A stretch of DNA of 64,000 nucleotides from Rostratula benghalensis (lineage: Eukaryota > Chordata > Aves > Charadriiformes > Rostratulidae). Every line of letters starts with the position of its first letter. The stretch's first letter is position 1. Made by a program: the position numbers and the translations under genes. This document shows positions 12,670-24,440 of this stretch, one piece after another. The DNA lies in contig VXAI01000136.1 of NCBI GenBank assembly GCA_013399305.1, forward strand, positions 1-64,000. Reading direction: 5' to 3'. The notes under the pieces are model-generated. The model saw only the letters and a program-made list of their open reading frames with translations, did not search any database and had not been told where the DNA came from.

Positions 12670-13504
12670 GTGAGTATTCTCTTCCTGGCTTTTTGGAATG
12701 GTCGTTGTGCAACAGCCTCCCTCACTGAAGTCATTATAAAGATTATCACTAAAGGATGTTCTTCTTGCACAGTTGTTATCTGTTTGAGGGGTGGTGAAGA
12801 TCTGGGGCATTGCTGTGGATTTTGCAGGCCTGCCTAAAATTTAAGTGTTTGGGTTCTGTGACTTAAAATGCAGCTCATAATAGCACACAGTTATTCCAAA
12901 GTTTTATCTCCAAAATGCCTATCACTGTAGCCTGGATAATGGCATTCTTTGCTGCTGATTCTGGTGTGGGGTGTTTTTTGTGGGTTTTTTTTCCCCTAAG
13001 AAGCAAATTACTTTTTTTTTTTTTCTTTCTCTCTTTTTGAGAGAATAGTTTGCCAATACTGAATGCAGGAATAATTTGTAGCAGACCCTACAAAATTGTT
13101 TGAAATCCTGCTCAGAGCAGGGCATTCCAAAGAGCAGACCAGGCTTTGACTGGGTGGCATTTGGCAGTGCAGGCTTAGGGTATTGCTTGGCACTGCAAAC
13201 ACTGATGTGAACCCCAGAATGGGACCTGTAAACTTCCAACTTTTCTAGAAAACAAATGAAACTACTTTGGGATATTGCTGTAATTCTTCCTGCTGAATTA
13301 TCTCATGACTAAAAGCTTCAGAAAGGATTTCCTGCTGTATGTGTTCCTCCTGCCATTTACTTTGGCACTCGCTGGACGCATCCCTGAGCGGATTCAACCA
13401 GCACAGCAGCTGAAAGGCCATGCAGTGAACCACATTCAGGTTTTCATTGGGGTCAGGAAGGCAATTTTGTCAGGACAGTTACCATGGTCTCCCATTCCTG
13501 TCGT

Positions 13505-13572
13505 GCAGCTCTTGTGGGAGGTGATCTTTAAAGATCCCTTCCAGCCCAGACCACTTTATGATTCTATCACTT
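13505..13572 (+). mobile_element. CR1 3' tail fragment
   Basis: A short + strand CR1 end with ggtgatctttaaagatccct, then ttccagcccagaccact and a tatgattctat terminal repeat. The body of the element is missing or too diverged to see. Confidence 0.7.
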
Positions 13573-13695
13573 GACTTCTTCTGCGTGGAACCCAGCTGGG
13601 AGGTATCCTTTTGGGACCTGGCTGGTGCATTTGGTGTGAGGCTGTTCACACCACTGGTAGGGCCAGAGCTAATTCTGAAGCGAGACCCCCCTGGG

Positions 13696-13713
13696 GTGTG
13701 TGTGTGTGTGTGT
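13696..13713. repeat. (GT)9 microsatellite
   Basis: About nine GT units. Low-complexity repeat, likely length-polymorphic. Confidence 0.9.
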
Positions 13714-14837
13714 AGTCTGGGTTTGTCTTCAGCACAAACTGTTTTATTTTGCAGATCACCTCCTTTTGCAGTGCACTGCCTGCTAGTATGGGTGAAGGGG
13801 TTTTTTTAGATGAATATATTTATTAGCTCACCAGAAGATGTGGGAAAAGCCAGTCAGTGCAAGGGTGAGAGTTTGTTTTAGCTGCTAGTCTTACTGCTTA
13901 AACAGAGCATCTCTCCTTCTTATTTTGAAACTCTGTGACAGGATGACATCATTCAAGGTTCACTGGACCAAAAGCACCCAAAAAGGAGGATTGTAACACC
14001 AGGTGAATGACCTGGCTTTCCCCCTTCACCACGCTGTTTTGTCTGCTGCACTGAATTTTTGTTTAATCTGGGTGGTCCTGGGACTGAGTTGTAGGAACCT
14101 AGTTCTGCTGCTCCTGGGTTAATCCTAAACCATTTGTTTGCTGTAATTGGTTTAATTCTGATTATCACTGAAGTTCTGGTGCGACAAAAGGATTGTACTG
14201 TCCATCTTCTATATTTAGTGTGTTGATTTGAAACACCATATTTAATACCAGGAGGAAACAGAATTGAGATTTGCTAGGGAAAAATGGAGTTAAAAGGCTG
14301 TAGTCTGCCCTTAAATGTGAGACATCTGAGTGTGTTGCTTAAGAGCAACACTTTAAAAATTTAATGTTCAAATTTATGTCTTGTGGGAAACATTCTCCTG
14401 TCTTTTGAGGGATGTTCTACAAGCAAGCTAAGTGAAAATATTGTCTCTTCTTGAAGATATTGGCATAAAATTATAGTCTTGAAGGGATTTTTCTGGAAGA
14501 ATATTATGAGTAATCTACAAAGGTGACCCTGGGATAGTGTTTGGCAGAATTTTTAAATTCAATAGGCTTGCGTATGCAGCTTCTATTTCTCTGTAGTTTA
14601 TTTTTCAAAATATTTGGCACCAGCTGATTAAAATAGTTTTAACATTAAATATTTGTGATTCCAGAACTGTCGGAGCTGTTAGTACTGCAGTCTGTTGACA
14701 ACACCTGGCTATTTATAGGAAAGTCTGTACTGATGTCAGCTATGGATAGTTCTTTTTCCAAATACTGACATCATCATGTCTAAGGATTACTCCAACAAGG
14801 CTATAGTTGCTGGAAGCCTATTGCAGGAATTAATGAG

Positions 14838-15100
14838 ATCATGGAGTCTCAAGCATAATGGTCACAAGAGGCTTCTGGAGGTCTCTGGTCCAAGCACTTG
14901 TCCAAAGCAGGGCCCTAACTAGCATTTGGTGGGGTCAGCCATAGCTTTGTCCCACTAAGCCATGAAGGACAGAATCCACAGCCTCTCTGGGAAGCCTGTT
15001 CCTGGCCTTCACCACCCTCCTAGTGAAAAGGTTTGAGTCCAACCTGAATTTTCCAGGCTGCCTTTTGTAGCCATGGCTTCCTTATCCTGTCTGCCAGTGC
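14838..15100 (-). mobile_element. Old diverged CR1 fragment
   Basis: Reverse-oriented and eroded. The recognisable blocks are ggaggtctctggtccaagca, caaagcagggccctaacta, and gcctctctgggaagcctgtt with a following caccctcctagtgaaaagg. The right-hand limit is uncertain and similarity may continue to about 15310. Confidence 0.7.
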
Positions 15101-18100
15101 TGAGAGAGTTTGTTTTGACTGTCTTTAGAGGTCCCATCTCGGTAGCTGTAGCTCTGAGATGGTTCCTTGCCTTCTCTTTGCCAGAGAAAACAGACCCCTC
15201 TCCAGCAATGTCTCCCTCTGGGTGATGTCCTTGAGGTCCCGACCTGCTTGGTAGCCCAGGGCTGGACCTTCCTTGGCTCCTCAGCACCCTCCTTGAAGTG
15301 AGGGAGGTTCCTCATCTGTGCCGCTGGTGTCTGCAGACAGACTGCAGAGTGTCCTTGTCATTGGCAGGCAGAGAAGGGACAACATTCCCCAGCTCCTCAT
15401 GTGAAGTTGGTGGAGTATAATCTACGTTTGATAAAACTTTTAAATGTGGTTTTTGGTTTTTTTTTTTTTGTCCACATCTTTTAAAAATGAATTCCAAATG
15501 GTTGTGTTCCTTGTGCCTTCCGGAAGCAGCTGGTACTCTCTACCTCTTCTGACTTTTTCAGGCATGGGCATGGTGGGCTTTGTGCTGGTCAGGAACCTTC
15601 TGCAAATGCCATGGCAGTTTTTTCTAGATTTTCCTGGTAATTCTGTGTAGAATGGGGCACAAGAGGACTAATGCATTCAGTGGCTGACAAGCAAAACTTT
15701 TTACAGTCAGTATGAAAATCAGAGATTATTTTCATGATTTAGGACTTCCTGCTAAAAGTCACTTCTGTCTTCTCAAAACAAAAATTTGAGTGTCCCTTCT
15801 TATTGGAGCCCAATAACTGTTTTAGATGTTTGAATTGGTCTGAGTGGGACAACACAACTCAAATTTGTCAGATATAGTCCTGGCATATTTACAGACTAGG
15901 AGAGTCTATTTCAATCCTTGTTGTGTTATATATTATTCAAGGAGGTGGCCTGAACCTAAAGGAGATGATGTTTGAGAGAGGGGCTATGAAAGTAGTAATT
16001 TTTTAAGCATATTTGTCAGATTCTGTGTAAGATTGTTCTGAGAATATGGAGTAATGTTTTCCAAACACAGCGTTTTGCCATCCTGTTGTGTCTGTTTCCA
16101 ATCACTGCTGGTAAATCCAGAAAATGACTTTCTGAAAAGAAGTTGGTGGAATCTACATTTTTAAATGGAGAGAATCGTTCTGAGAGTAGGGTAAAGGTGT
16201 TTTGTGTTCTTCTGTGGGGTTTTGTTTTGCTCCTGAGAAGGATGATGCTGAAGTGGATGCCATGACTGCACCCTGTTCCTGTGGGGATGGTTTCCTTTGG
16301 GGAAGCAGACTGTACGTGTGTACTTAAAAGAATAGGTCTCTTGGGTATTATTGCAAAACAAATAATTAACTTTCTAGTGTTTTGAACTTGTGCCTAAGGA
16401 CAAAGATGCTTTGTAAAACCAAGTGCCACGCGCTTATCTGATGTTCGTGACTTGCTGGGTTGAGCTTATTTTCTTTGAAGTAATTAAAAAAAAAAAAAGA
16501 AGAATTGTATATGCTCTGGGAGCAGGGTTAGGATTGGCATTGGTGCACAGGTCATTTCTCAGTCTGATACCCTTCAGGATTTAATTGCAGCAGAGGAGTT
16601 GAGCTCACTTGCTTCAGCAAGGGAAATAGGCTGTTGTGATACTGTACTCCTACTGAAGTCTCCGGGCTGTAGGAACAATCTCCAGCCTCCTCCTCTCCAA
16701 ACTGAGAGGGTGAGAGTGCCAGGCTTTGTCATATTTGCAACTCTGTGCCTTTGCAAGGGTTGGAATGTGGTCATGCAGGATTAGCCTTAAAATGGGAACA
16801 TTTGTCTACAAGCCTGCAGGACTCCTGGTGCCCTGGCCCCTACCAGCTTCTCCAGTGCTGTAGAGTGAGGTGTAGACTGGAGAGCTGCACTGCTGATGTT
16901 AACAGATGATCCAGATGTGTCCTGGGTGAGCAGAGGGGGCTCTGTGCTGTGACTGTCCCCTTGCTCAGCTCGTTTCCATCACGGTGTTACAGAGAGCTAT
17001 TGTTGGCAGCTGACACCACCAGAGAATTATAATTGCAAATGTGAGTGAAAAGTCATTAAGTGAAGGAGTCTGCTAAATGTGTCATTGATTCGAAGTCTGC
17101 TACACCAGACTCAATTGATAGCCACTCAGGGGAAAAAAAAAAAATAAATAAAAAAAATCCAAAAAGCCCACAAGTGACGTATTTATTTAACTTTTCAAAT
17201 GGCCTCAATTTTTTCAGGGAGGCTTTCTCATTTGTGCTTCTCATAGTTGTGTCAGCAGCCAGAGAGGGCTTCACCATTTTAGTAAGCTTCCTACTGGAAA
17301 TAGTAAAGACTGAGTTATTTGTATTTAGTGTTGGGTTTTGGTTTGGTTTTTTTGCAGGTAGATTTTCTTCGTAGTAATATCAGAAGAGCTCTATTAAATT
17401 GATTCCTTATCAAGTGTTAGGCCTGGGGTTTTTTTGCCCTCTTGCTTCTGTCTTCTGCTGTCTTTAAAAGAGGTGAATTTCTCTTGTGTTTTCCAGATTG
17501 GAGCATCATCTGAATCATACACTGAAAGATGTCCTTAAAAAGAAAGAGCTCCCTTCTTACAGACAGCTTTATCCTCTTGGACCGGAGACATCGGGCCCTC
17601 TGAAAGAAGAAAAGGCAGACTATGGACCCAAATGTGGAACTGGAAGATTTTGAGGGATAACATGAAGACATACCACGTAGAGGTACCTGTAAAACATTTC
17701 CAAGTGATTTGTTTCAATAGTTTGTAATTGAGTATCTCCAAGAATCTACCCCAGATTAAACAGCCTGCTTTCAGTGTACCAGGAGCGAGGCAAAAATCCC
17801 TTTCCTATAAAGAGGGATCAAAAGGGAATGGTCAAGAGCTGAAATTAAGAAACTACAACTGCACTGTGGACAGCAATATTGAGTTATACCTTAAACACAC
17901 TGAGTTTGTATAACTAAAATTTCTTGATAAAACTAAAAGAGTGCTTTTATGGGAACATAAGGGAAGGGGTTGAATCTTTATGTGAAATCCAGCCTCATAC
18001 ATTCAGAGCTTTCACATTTTCCATTGTAGTTTTTCAGATTTCTGAAAAGACTTTCCTTGGGGTTGGTGTACTGATGTAGCTACCCTGCCAGAAAAGTTTA

Positions 18101-20235
18101 AAATTTAAAAATGTGAGAATAGCAGTGGATGTTGCTATGTATTGTATAGCAGTAGCAATATAAACTGCTGAAGGTGTGTGCTCTGAGGACAGGTAAGTAT
18201 GTAAAACTTCCAAGTAAGGGTGCTAATAGCCTTTCTTCCCTTTCCTGGTCTTGACTGCAGGTTAACCTGGTGGTTGGGAGTTTTATGAGAGTAATTTGTA
18301 CCCTCTTATTTCTTAATGTAGTAAATTTATTTATTATTAGCTCATTTTTAAAGCAAAATGATCACGGGTTAGCCACTTCCAGTCCCCCTCAGATGCCTGC
18401 AGAACTTCCCAAGTTACTGAAACAAGGATTTAATTTGGCTCAGGAATTTCTTGGGTCTATTTATTACTCCACCTAATGGCAAGTCAGGGTGGTATTCAGG
18501 AAAAACCAGGTTTTTCAGGCTGAGCCCAGTTGCTCAGCCTGGGGAGGGATGTGTCTAATTTCTGCCATCACCCTCATCCATAGAACCAAAGTGTAAATCT
18601 CATCAGCTGACTTGGTTCAGACTTGGATGGGGCGGAATTGGGCAGAGGCCCTTTTGACTCAGGATCCAAACTTTATTTTGGCTCACACCATCCTCCTTTT
18701 TTTTTTCCCCTGTAGTTTTTCCTCCTTAGATCTCCTTTAGTCAGATCAGAATATTATTTCACAACACAAACTTTTAGGTGGTTTTCTGAAATGATTGTGT
18801 GTGGCGTATGCATCCAGCCCTCACTCGAATCCTGCCGCAGCTCTGTTAGGAGCATTCTACTCTCATGCTTTCCCATACATTTTTAAAATATGGAGATAGT
18901 TTCCCCCCACCTTTGGTAACAATTTAAAATTTTAGATGCAACCTCTCTCATTGTGTCAGATTTTCACTGCCCAATTTAAAAAAAAAATTCCTCCCCTTTG
19001 TGCTGAAAGGGCTGGTGGTACTGCTGATGTATTAGTGGCCAAAGGAAGCAGGGTGTGCGCTTTCCTGAAAATACACAGGAAATGCAGAGTTAACACCACT
19101 CAAGTGTGCTTCCTTCTGCACCAGAGTTCATCCTGCCATGGCAATTTCTGCTCTCTGGGGGTCTCAGAAGCTCCCTACAACCAATATTCCAGGTGGTAAT
19201 GTGTGCCTGAATCACTGTGTGACATCAGTGCTGTCGGGGATGCTGTGCCTGGGGTTAGGTGTGAGCTGCTGTTCCTAAGACGTAATGCTGATTCAGGCAA
19301 ACAGCTTAATTTATCCTCTGTCATCCCTGAAAAAGTGCAGTAAAACTGCTGCTGAACTACAAGGCTAGTGAAAAACCGATCAAAACGGTGAGAGTTTCAT
19401 CACTTCGTACTCCAGAGCTGGGTAAATGTCTTTGAGCTCTTGGGTTAGAAATAAACTGTCTGTGAAAAGAAGTTGTTCTCCCCTCCCTGATGACCTCACC
19501 TGCCACGGAGGGAAGGCCAAAAGGGACTTTGAGTATATATTCTGCTCTGGCTACTTAACTGTAGTGTCAGAGGAATGGGCTTGTATTTAAATTGTTTGGT
19601 ATAATTACAGCCATAGATTCATTCCATTTTTTACCTTATAATAAAACCCAAATGTTTGGATTATTTTTTTCCCAGATTTATACTCAGGAGGTTTTTAGGG
19701 GGGAGGGAGAACAGAGCATGCTGAGAGCCTGTCAATTAATGTAGCATTAATCTTTAAACAGACAATATTTTAGTATACTATGGAATTATTTTCAAGTCCA
19801 GATTTAACTACTAGAAAACCCATGAATACTGGCTGTTGGCTTTCTCCGTGAAGTTCTTCCTACTATTTTTTTTTTTCTTAATTTGGGCACAGTTCAAAAA
19901 TCCCTTTTTATATTTAGGATGAAATGTTTAATTCTCAATTCTTTTCTGGCCAAGATGGATAACCTCAAAAAAAAAACAACCCCAAAAACCAACCAAACCT
20001 GCGAGAGGCAGCAAGCATTTGTCTCCCTTTGTCCATTCCAGTCACTTTTTTCTCTTGCATCAGGCTGCTGGGGCTGAACTGCCTTGGCTGATAGAGAGGG
20101 GCTTGGGAAGCCCTTGTTTCCAAGGCTCACACGTGAGCCTGCACACAGGGACACACTCCTTTTGGCTCCACTCTCCTTGTAACAGCCTTCCAGTCCCTAA
20201 AGAAAAGTGGGGGAGGACTCTTTGTGAGGGAGTGT
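15101..20235. other. Non-coding stretch with one exon-like segment
   Basis: No gene with a recognisable product. A/T homopolymers lie near 15458, 16487, 17131, 18698, 18980, 19867 and 19967. The exon-like segment at 17497-17682 is listed separately. The rest shows nothing I can name. Confidence 0.6.
17497..17682 (+). other. Candidate exon, possibly with a short reading frame
   Basis: A 186-base segment between the acceptor tgtgttttccag (ends 17496) and the donor gtacctgt (starts 17683). One frame is open for 51 codons from 17498 to a TGA at 17651-17653. It has a coding-like, lysine-rich make-up with a VLKKKELPSYRQLYPLGPE stretch. No family is recognised. It could be a non-coding exon of the mir-30 host transcript, a small decayed exon, or chance. 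The strand and position, about 6.5 kb upstream of mir-30d, suit the host transcript. Confidence 0.35.
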
Positions 20236-20496
20236 AGTGATAGGTAATGGTTTTAAACTGAAAGAGGGGAGATTTAGATTAGAAAACAGGAAGAATTCCT
20301 TCCTGTGAGGGTGGTGAGGCTCTGGAACAGGTTGCCCAGAGAAGCTGTGGCTGCCCCATCCCTGGAGGGGTTCAGGACCCGGCTGGATGGGGCTTGGAGC
20401 AACCTGGGCTGGTGAGAGGTGTCCCTGCCCAGGGCAGGGGGGTTGGAACTGGATAATCTCTAAGGTCCCTTCCAACCCAAACCATTCTATGATTTT
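20236..20496 (+). mobile_element. CR1 3' tail fragment
   Basis: A + strand CR1 of a different subfamily, with ggtaatggttttaaactgaa, gaggctctggaacaggttgc, and a tail of aaggtcccttccaacccaaa followed by ccattctatgat. It is 5'-truncated and non-coding. Confidence 0.92.
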
Positions 20497-20799
20497 TGTC
20501 ATTTACACTCAACCCTGTGTGACAACAGAAACATCAAATTCATTGAGTGACAGTGGCCATGCTGGCTGTAGAGCGATGAGGAGGTGGGGAGAAGAGGAGG
20601 AAGAAGCTCTCTTTAGCCACTTGCCTCTTTGCCCTCTTCCTTTCCCTCTCCTCTTACTGAGCCCAGGGAGCTCACATCAGGTGCAGTAGGAGCTCAGTGT
20701 GACTGGAAAAACAACGTTTGAGGTCTGGAAAACTGCAGTTAAGTCTCTGCCCTGCCTGGCTTCGATTAGGATGTTGTGAATGAAGGCAAATTTGAGGAG

Positions 20800-21462
20800 T
20801 AACAGAATCACAGAATTGTTGGAGTTGAAAGGCATCTCTAGAGACCTTCCAGTCCCACTCCCCTGCTCAAGCAGGATTGCCCAGAGAACATCACTCAGGG
20901 CTGCATCCAGGAGGGTCTTGAAGGTCTCCAGAGAAGGGGACTCCACAACCTCCCTGGGCAGCCTCTGCCAGGGCTCTGACACCCTCACCCTAAAGAAGGT
21001 TTTTCTCATCTTTGAATGGAACTTCTTGTGTTCCAGCTTGTGCCCATTGCCCCTTATCCTGTCACTGGGAACCCCTGAGAAGAGTCCAGCTCCATCCTCC
21101 TTCAACCCACCCTTTAGATCATTGAAAGCATTAATAAGGTCCCCCCTCAGGCTTCTCTTCTCCAGGCTCAAGAGTCCCAGCTCTCTCAGCCTTTCCTCAG
21201 CAGGGAGATGCTCCAACCCCTCCAGCATCTCTGTTGCCCTACGCTGGGCTCTCTCCAGTGGATCCCTGTCTCTCTTGAACTGGGGAGCCCAGCACTGGAG
21301 GCAGGATTCCAGTGGTGGCCTCACTGGTGCAGAGCAGAGGGGGAGAACGACCTCCCTCCACCTCCTGGCCACACTCTTCCCTCTGCAGCCCAGGATCCCA
21401 TTGGCCTCTTGGGGACAAGGGCAGGTTGCTGGCTCAGGGACAGTTTACTGTCTACCAGGACC
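20800..21462 (-). mobile_element. CR1 LINE fragment with a long open ORF2 remnant
   Basis: Reverse-oriented CR1. Its ORF2 carboxy-terminal frame is open from a Met codon at 21372 down to 20677, 231 residues, passing through the CR1 3' end into flanking DNA. The [30 protein letters not shown] and [19 protein letters not shown] blocks are all intact in one frame. It has no endonuclease or reverse-transcriptase domain, so it cannot move by itself. It is the least damaged CR1 frame in the window and the closest relative of the copy at 8441-9120. Confidence 0.95.
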
Positions 21463-23711
21463 TTATTTACTGTCTACCTGAACCAGTGTCATAATGCTGT
21501 TCCTTTTTTTTGTAGTATTTTGTTATTTTGGAGTATTGAGAGGCGGGTGATCATACATTGCTGTTGGAAAATGACAAATAGCTGTCTTTTCTGTCACAAA
21601 AATTCATGTAGTCTCAAAGATTTGCATCGTTCTGTGTTCTCTCCATGGGGATTCGGGAGGGCTTTTCCTGCTTCAAAGAATGATCTTTATTGCTGTTCTT
21701 AAGAAGAACTGTTTGAGGCATTAACAGAGGCCAGTGGTCAATACTCTTCAGTTTGTGATGACATCAGAATAAATCCTGTTTTCAGTGTGTTTATGCTTTA
21801 CCAAAGTGAAAGGACAGTGCCTTTGAGGAAAGCTGGAGTCTGCTGTCTGCTTAGGTTTGTGGGGAAAATAACTGAAAATGCTTCTTCATAAATACATGGC
21901 TGCAATTTTGATTGGATTTTTATAGAAGTTGTAACTTTCAAGCCTGGAATTGCAGGAAGTGATTTTTTTTTTTTTTTTACCACCACGTTTGGAAATGGGA
22001 AATTCAAGTCCTTGTCTGTAGAGGGGATCACTTTGGAAGAGGCCGTGTAGGTATCTGTAGTCGAGGGTGAGTTTGAGGAGCAAGAGACTTCATTGTCACA
22101 CACCTTGGCTGGTTTGTGATGATCCCTGCCTTCAAACAAAAGGAGGCAGTGGGGAGTGTGCTGTCTTTGGGCAGGTGACATTGTGGTAACCTCCATCATT
22201 CCTGAAGAAGTGAGTGTTTAAAGCAGTAGAAGAAATGGTTCGCTGCAACTTAGTGCTCGGCAGCCCAATTAGTCCAATACCACGTGCCTACCTCTCCATG
22301 AAATAGCCTGCTTCCTTCCAGTGTAAAATAGGAATTTTCAGTTTTGGAACGGGCTGAAGAGGCCTTTGTTGCAAATGACCACTGGCTTTTTAACTCTTTC
22401 TTCCCAAAAATAATGCAGGTCAGCGTGGTACCCATAGTGACTGCGTGCAGCTTCCTCCTTAATCTTGGCGCAGTGCTCTAATACCTACAGTCTCTTACTG
22501 CTAACAGGGTGTCGTGTCACAGGAGGAAACCTTCCTTGGAAAACTGGCTGTGATTTGGGGGTTTTGTAACACTAATCTTGATTATTGTAGTTTTTCTTTT
22601 GCTTTGAAGCTCCCTGTCATAAGGTATTTGATTTTTTTACGACTCGCTGCGGAGGCCTGAGCAGAACCACCCCAAAGGAAGCACCCTTAAATTGCTGAAG
22701 TCTGCAGATAATCTGGCAGTAGAAAACTTGCAAAATTCTTTTCTCTCTGGGGGGAAAAGGACTGCTAAAGGGGAATATGTTAATCTGCTTGCAGTTCTGC
22801 TAGTCACAGGAGACATTCCACTCTAAACTGCAAAAGTAAGGCGTACCAGTATATGGGAATATCATCAAGCCAGAACTATATGGTGGGTTTTTTTAAAAAA
22901 GTCTGCTGATGGGAGTTTCAGAGCCTCCACATCCATCACAAAGAGGGGGGGGAAGTTTAGCAACAGCAGGAGCCCCTCAGGAGCCCTTTGAATTGTGACT
23001 TTGGAGGTTCCTTCTGTGCACAGCGGTGGGGAATCAGCATCAGGAGCACTCACAACATCTAACTCAGGGCAGTGCTCTTCATAAATTACCTCCGTGTAAA
23101 TTAAATTATCTCCTCTTGAAGTGTTAATGCATTGTTAAGTACTAATTTTTAATCTTATAAAGACTCTTTTGACTTATGGGAAACTGACTGTTGCAGCACA
23201 GAATGCAGTCTGGTGGGAGTTCTGATTGTAACTTGTTGAAGACAGGGAGTAAAATGGTTCCATCCTGAGGCTGTTCTTCCTTTTCCCTCCCACCCTGTCC
23301 CTCTCCTTTTACTGATCACCCAAAGAGAAGGGGGGTGGGTTTCAGGGTTGATTATTTTATTTATTTTTTTCCCCCCTTTCTTTTGAATTAGTTGGTCATA
23401 ACAGAGCTTTAAACTGCTCAGGTAGGATTCTGACACTGAAAGTGAATGTTTTCAGAGTTCCATCTAGCTTGTGTTTCTGGTATTTTCCTTACCATGAACG
23501 TGGTTTGTTTTGCTGCTGTCTTTAATTTTGCTTGTAGCTTTACTTAAAAATGTAAATAACCATGAAAGGATGGGGATCTGCAAAATTCAGAGGATGTCCA
23601 AAGCAGAAGCCTGTTTAGTTTTGAGAGCCTAGGAATGAGGAAATAGGGAAGCAAACAAAAGGGATCTTTTAAAAAAGTAATAATCTGATTTGTTGAGGTA
23701 TGAATATTTTA
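21463..23711. other. Non-coding stretch
   Basis: A short duplication of the tttactgtctacc block follows the CR1 at 21443-21480. A T tract lies near 21963. No genes or RNAs recognised. Confidence 0.55.
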
Positions 23712-23780
23712 AATCATGGAATTGTCTAGATTGCAGGGGCCCTTTGAGATCATACAGTCCAAGCATCAACCTAACTCTGA
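23712..23780 (-). mobile_element. CR1 3' tail fragment
   Basis: A short reverse-oriented CR1 end with atcatggaattgtctagatt and a gtccaagcatcaacctaact block. It is followed by an A/C-rich low-complexity run (about 23781-23830). Confidence 0.75.
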
Positions 23781-24125
23781 TTTAAAAAAAAAACCAAACA
23801 AAAAACAAACAAAAAAACCCCCAATAACCCATCACTGAGCCATGTCACTAAAATGAGTCAGGAAAATATGTACATAAATAGAGTTGACCTGAAAGAGGTC
23901 TGAATGTATATTAGAATTTGTGCTCTGATGCTGCATTTAGCAACTTTGTTAAATAATGCAAGTAGAGGATCTAGAACTCCAGTGTTGTTAGTGAATGTGA
24001 ATATGAGGTGCTTTTCTGTGGAGTTACTGTTTATTACTCAAACAGGAATTGGCTGGAATGTTCCAGAACCGTGTCTTAAATCTTTTTTTCTTTTTTTTCA
24101 TGTCCCCTCCTCTGAAGGTGCTGGG

Positions 24126-24440
24126 CTGCTCCCTGCCGTCGGCGATGCGCGGTGGCCTGTTGCTGTAAACATCCCCGACTGGAAGCTGTACCAGGCCTAG
24201 CTTTCAGTCAGATGTTTGCTGCACCTGGCTGTCCTTGGGCAGCAGTTGGAAGGACACCTGTGTTTTTAACACCGTTTCTATGAAGCTGAATTCTCTCCAG
24301 GTGAACTGACCTGATGAACGGTGCAGGTGTGATTTCTGGAAGCCTGGCCGGCGGTGTTGGTACCGAGCCGTGGGGTGTGCGTGCTTCGGAGCGGGGTTCC
24401 TCGCTGTGCTGTGAGCCCTGGGATTGTGCTTTACTGGGAG
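24126..24440. promoter_or_regulatory. Small CpG cluster overlapping mir-30d
   Basis: I count 17 CpG dinucleotides in about 315 bases, in a region where the surroundings have few. The cluster spans the mir-30d hairpin. It is too small to be called a promoter island with confidence; it may be a local GC-rich conserved element. Confidence 0.35.
24156..24226 (+). ncRNA. MIR30D: microRNA precursor mir-30d
   Basis: The 5p arm at 24164-24185 matches miR-30d-5p in all 22 positions as I know it, with the family seed in TGTAAACATCC. The 3p arm at 24201-24222 starts CTTTCAGTCAGATG and also matches miR-30d-3p fully. The two arms pair into the expected hairpin. miR-30 family RNAs are loaded into Argonaute and repress target mRNAs in the cytoplasm. 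The loop between the arms is 15 bases, against 18 in the human precursor as I recall it. mir-30b lies 3.6 kb downstream on the same strand, as in mammals, and the pair is probably cut from one primary transcript. A + strand ORF of 98 codons runs through the hairpin by chance. Confidence 0.97.

Larger units (their letters stand above)
11784..14837. other. Non-coding stretch with one exon-like segment
   Basis: No coding gene is seen. The stretch holds the exon-like segment at 12481-12669, a GT microsatellite at 13696-13713, a short CR1 tail at 13505-13572, and T tracts near 11979, 12431 and 13011. Confidence 0.6.

Noticed and set aside
23904..24200. 98-codon + strand ORF over mir-30d
   Set aside because: The frame is open by chance; its last codons are the mir-30d 5p arm.
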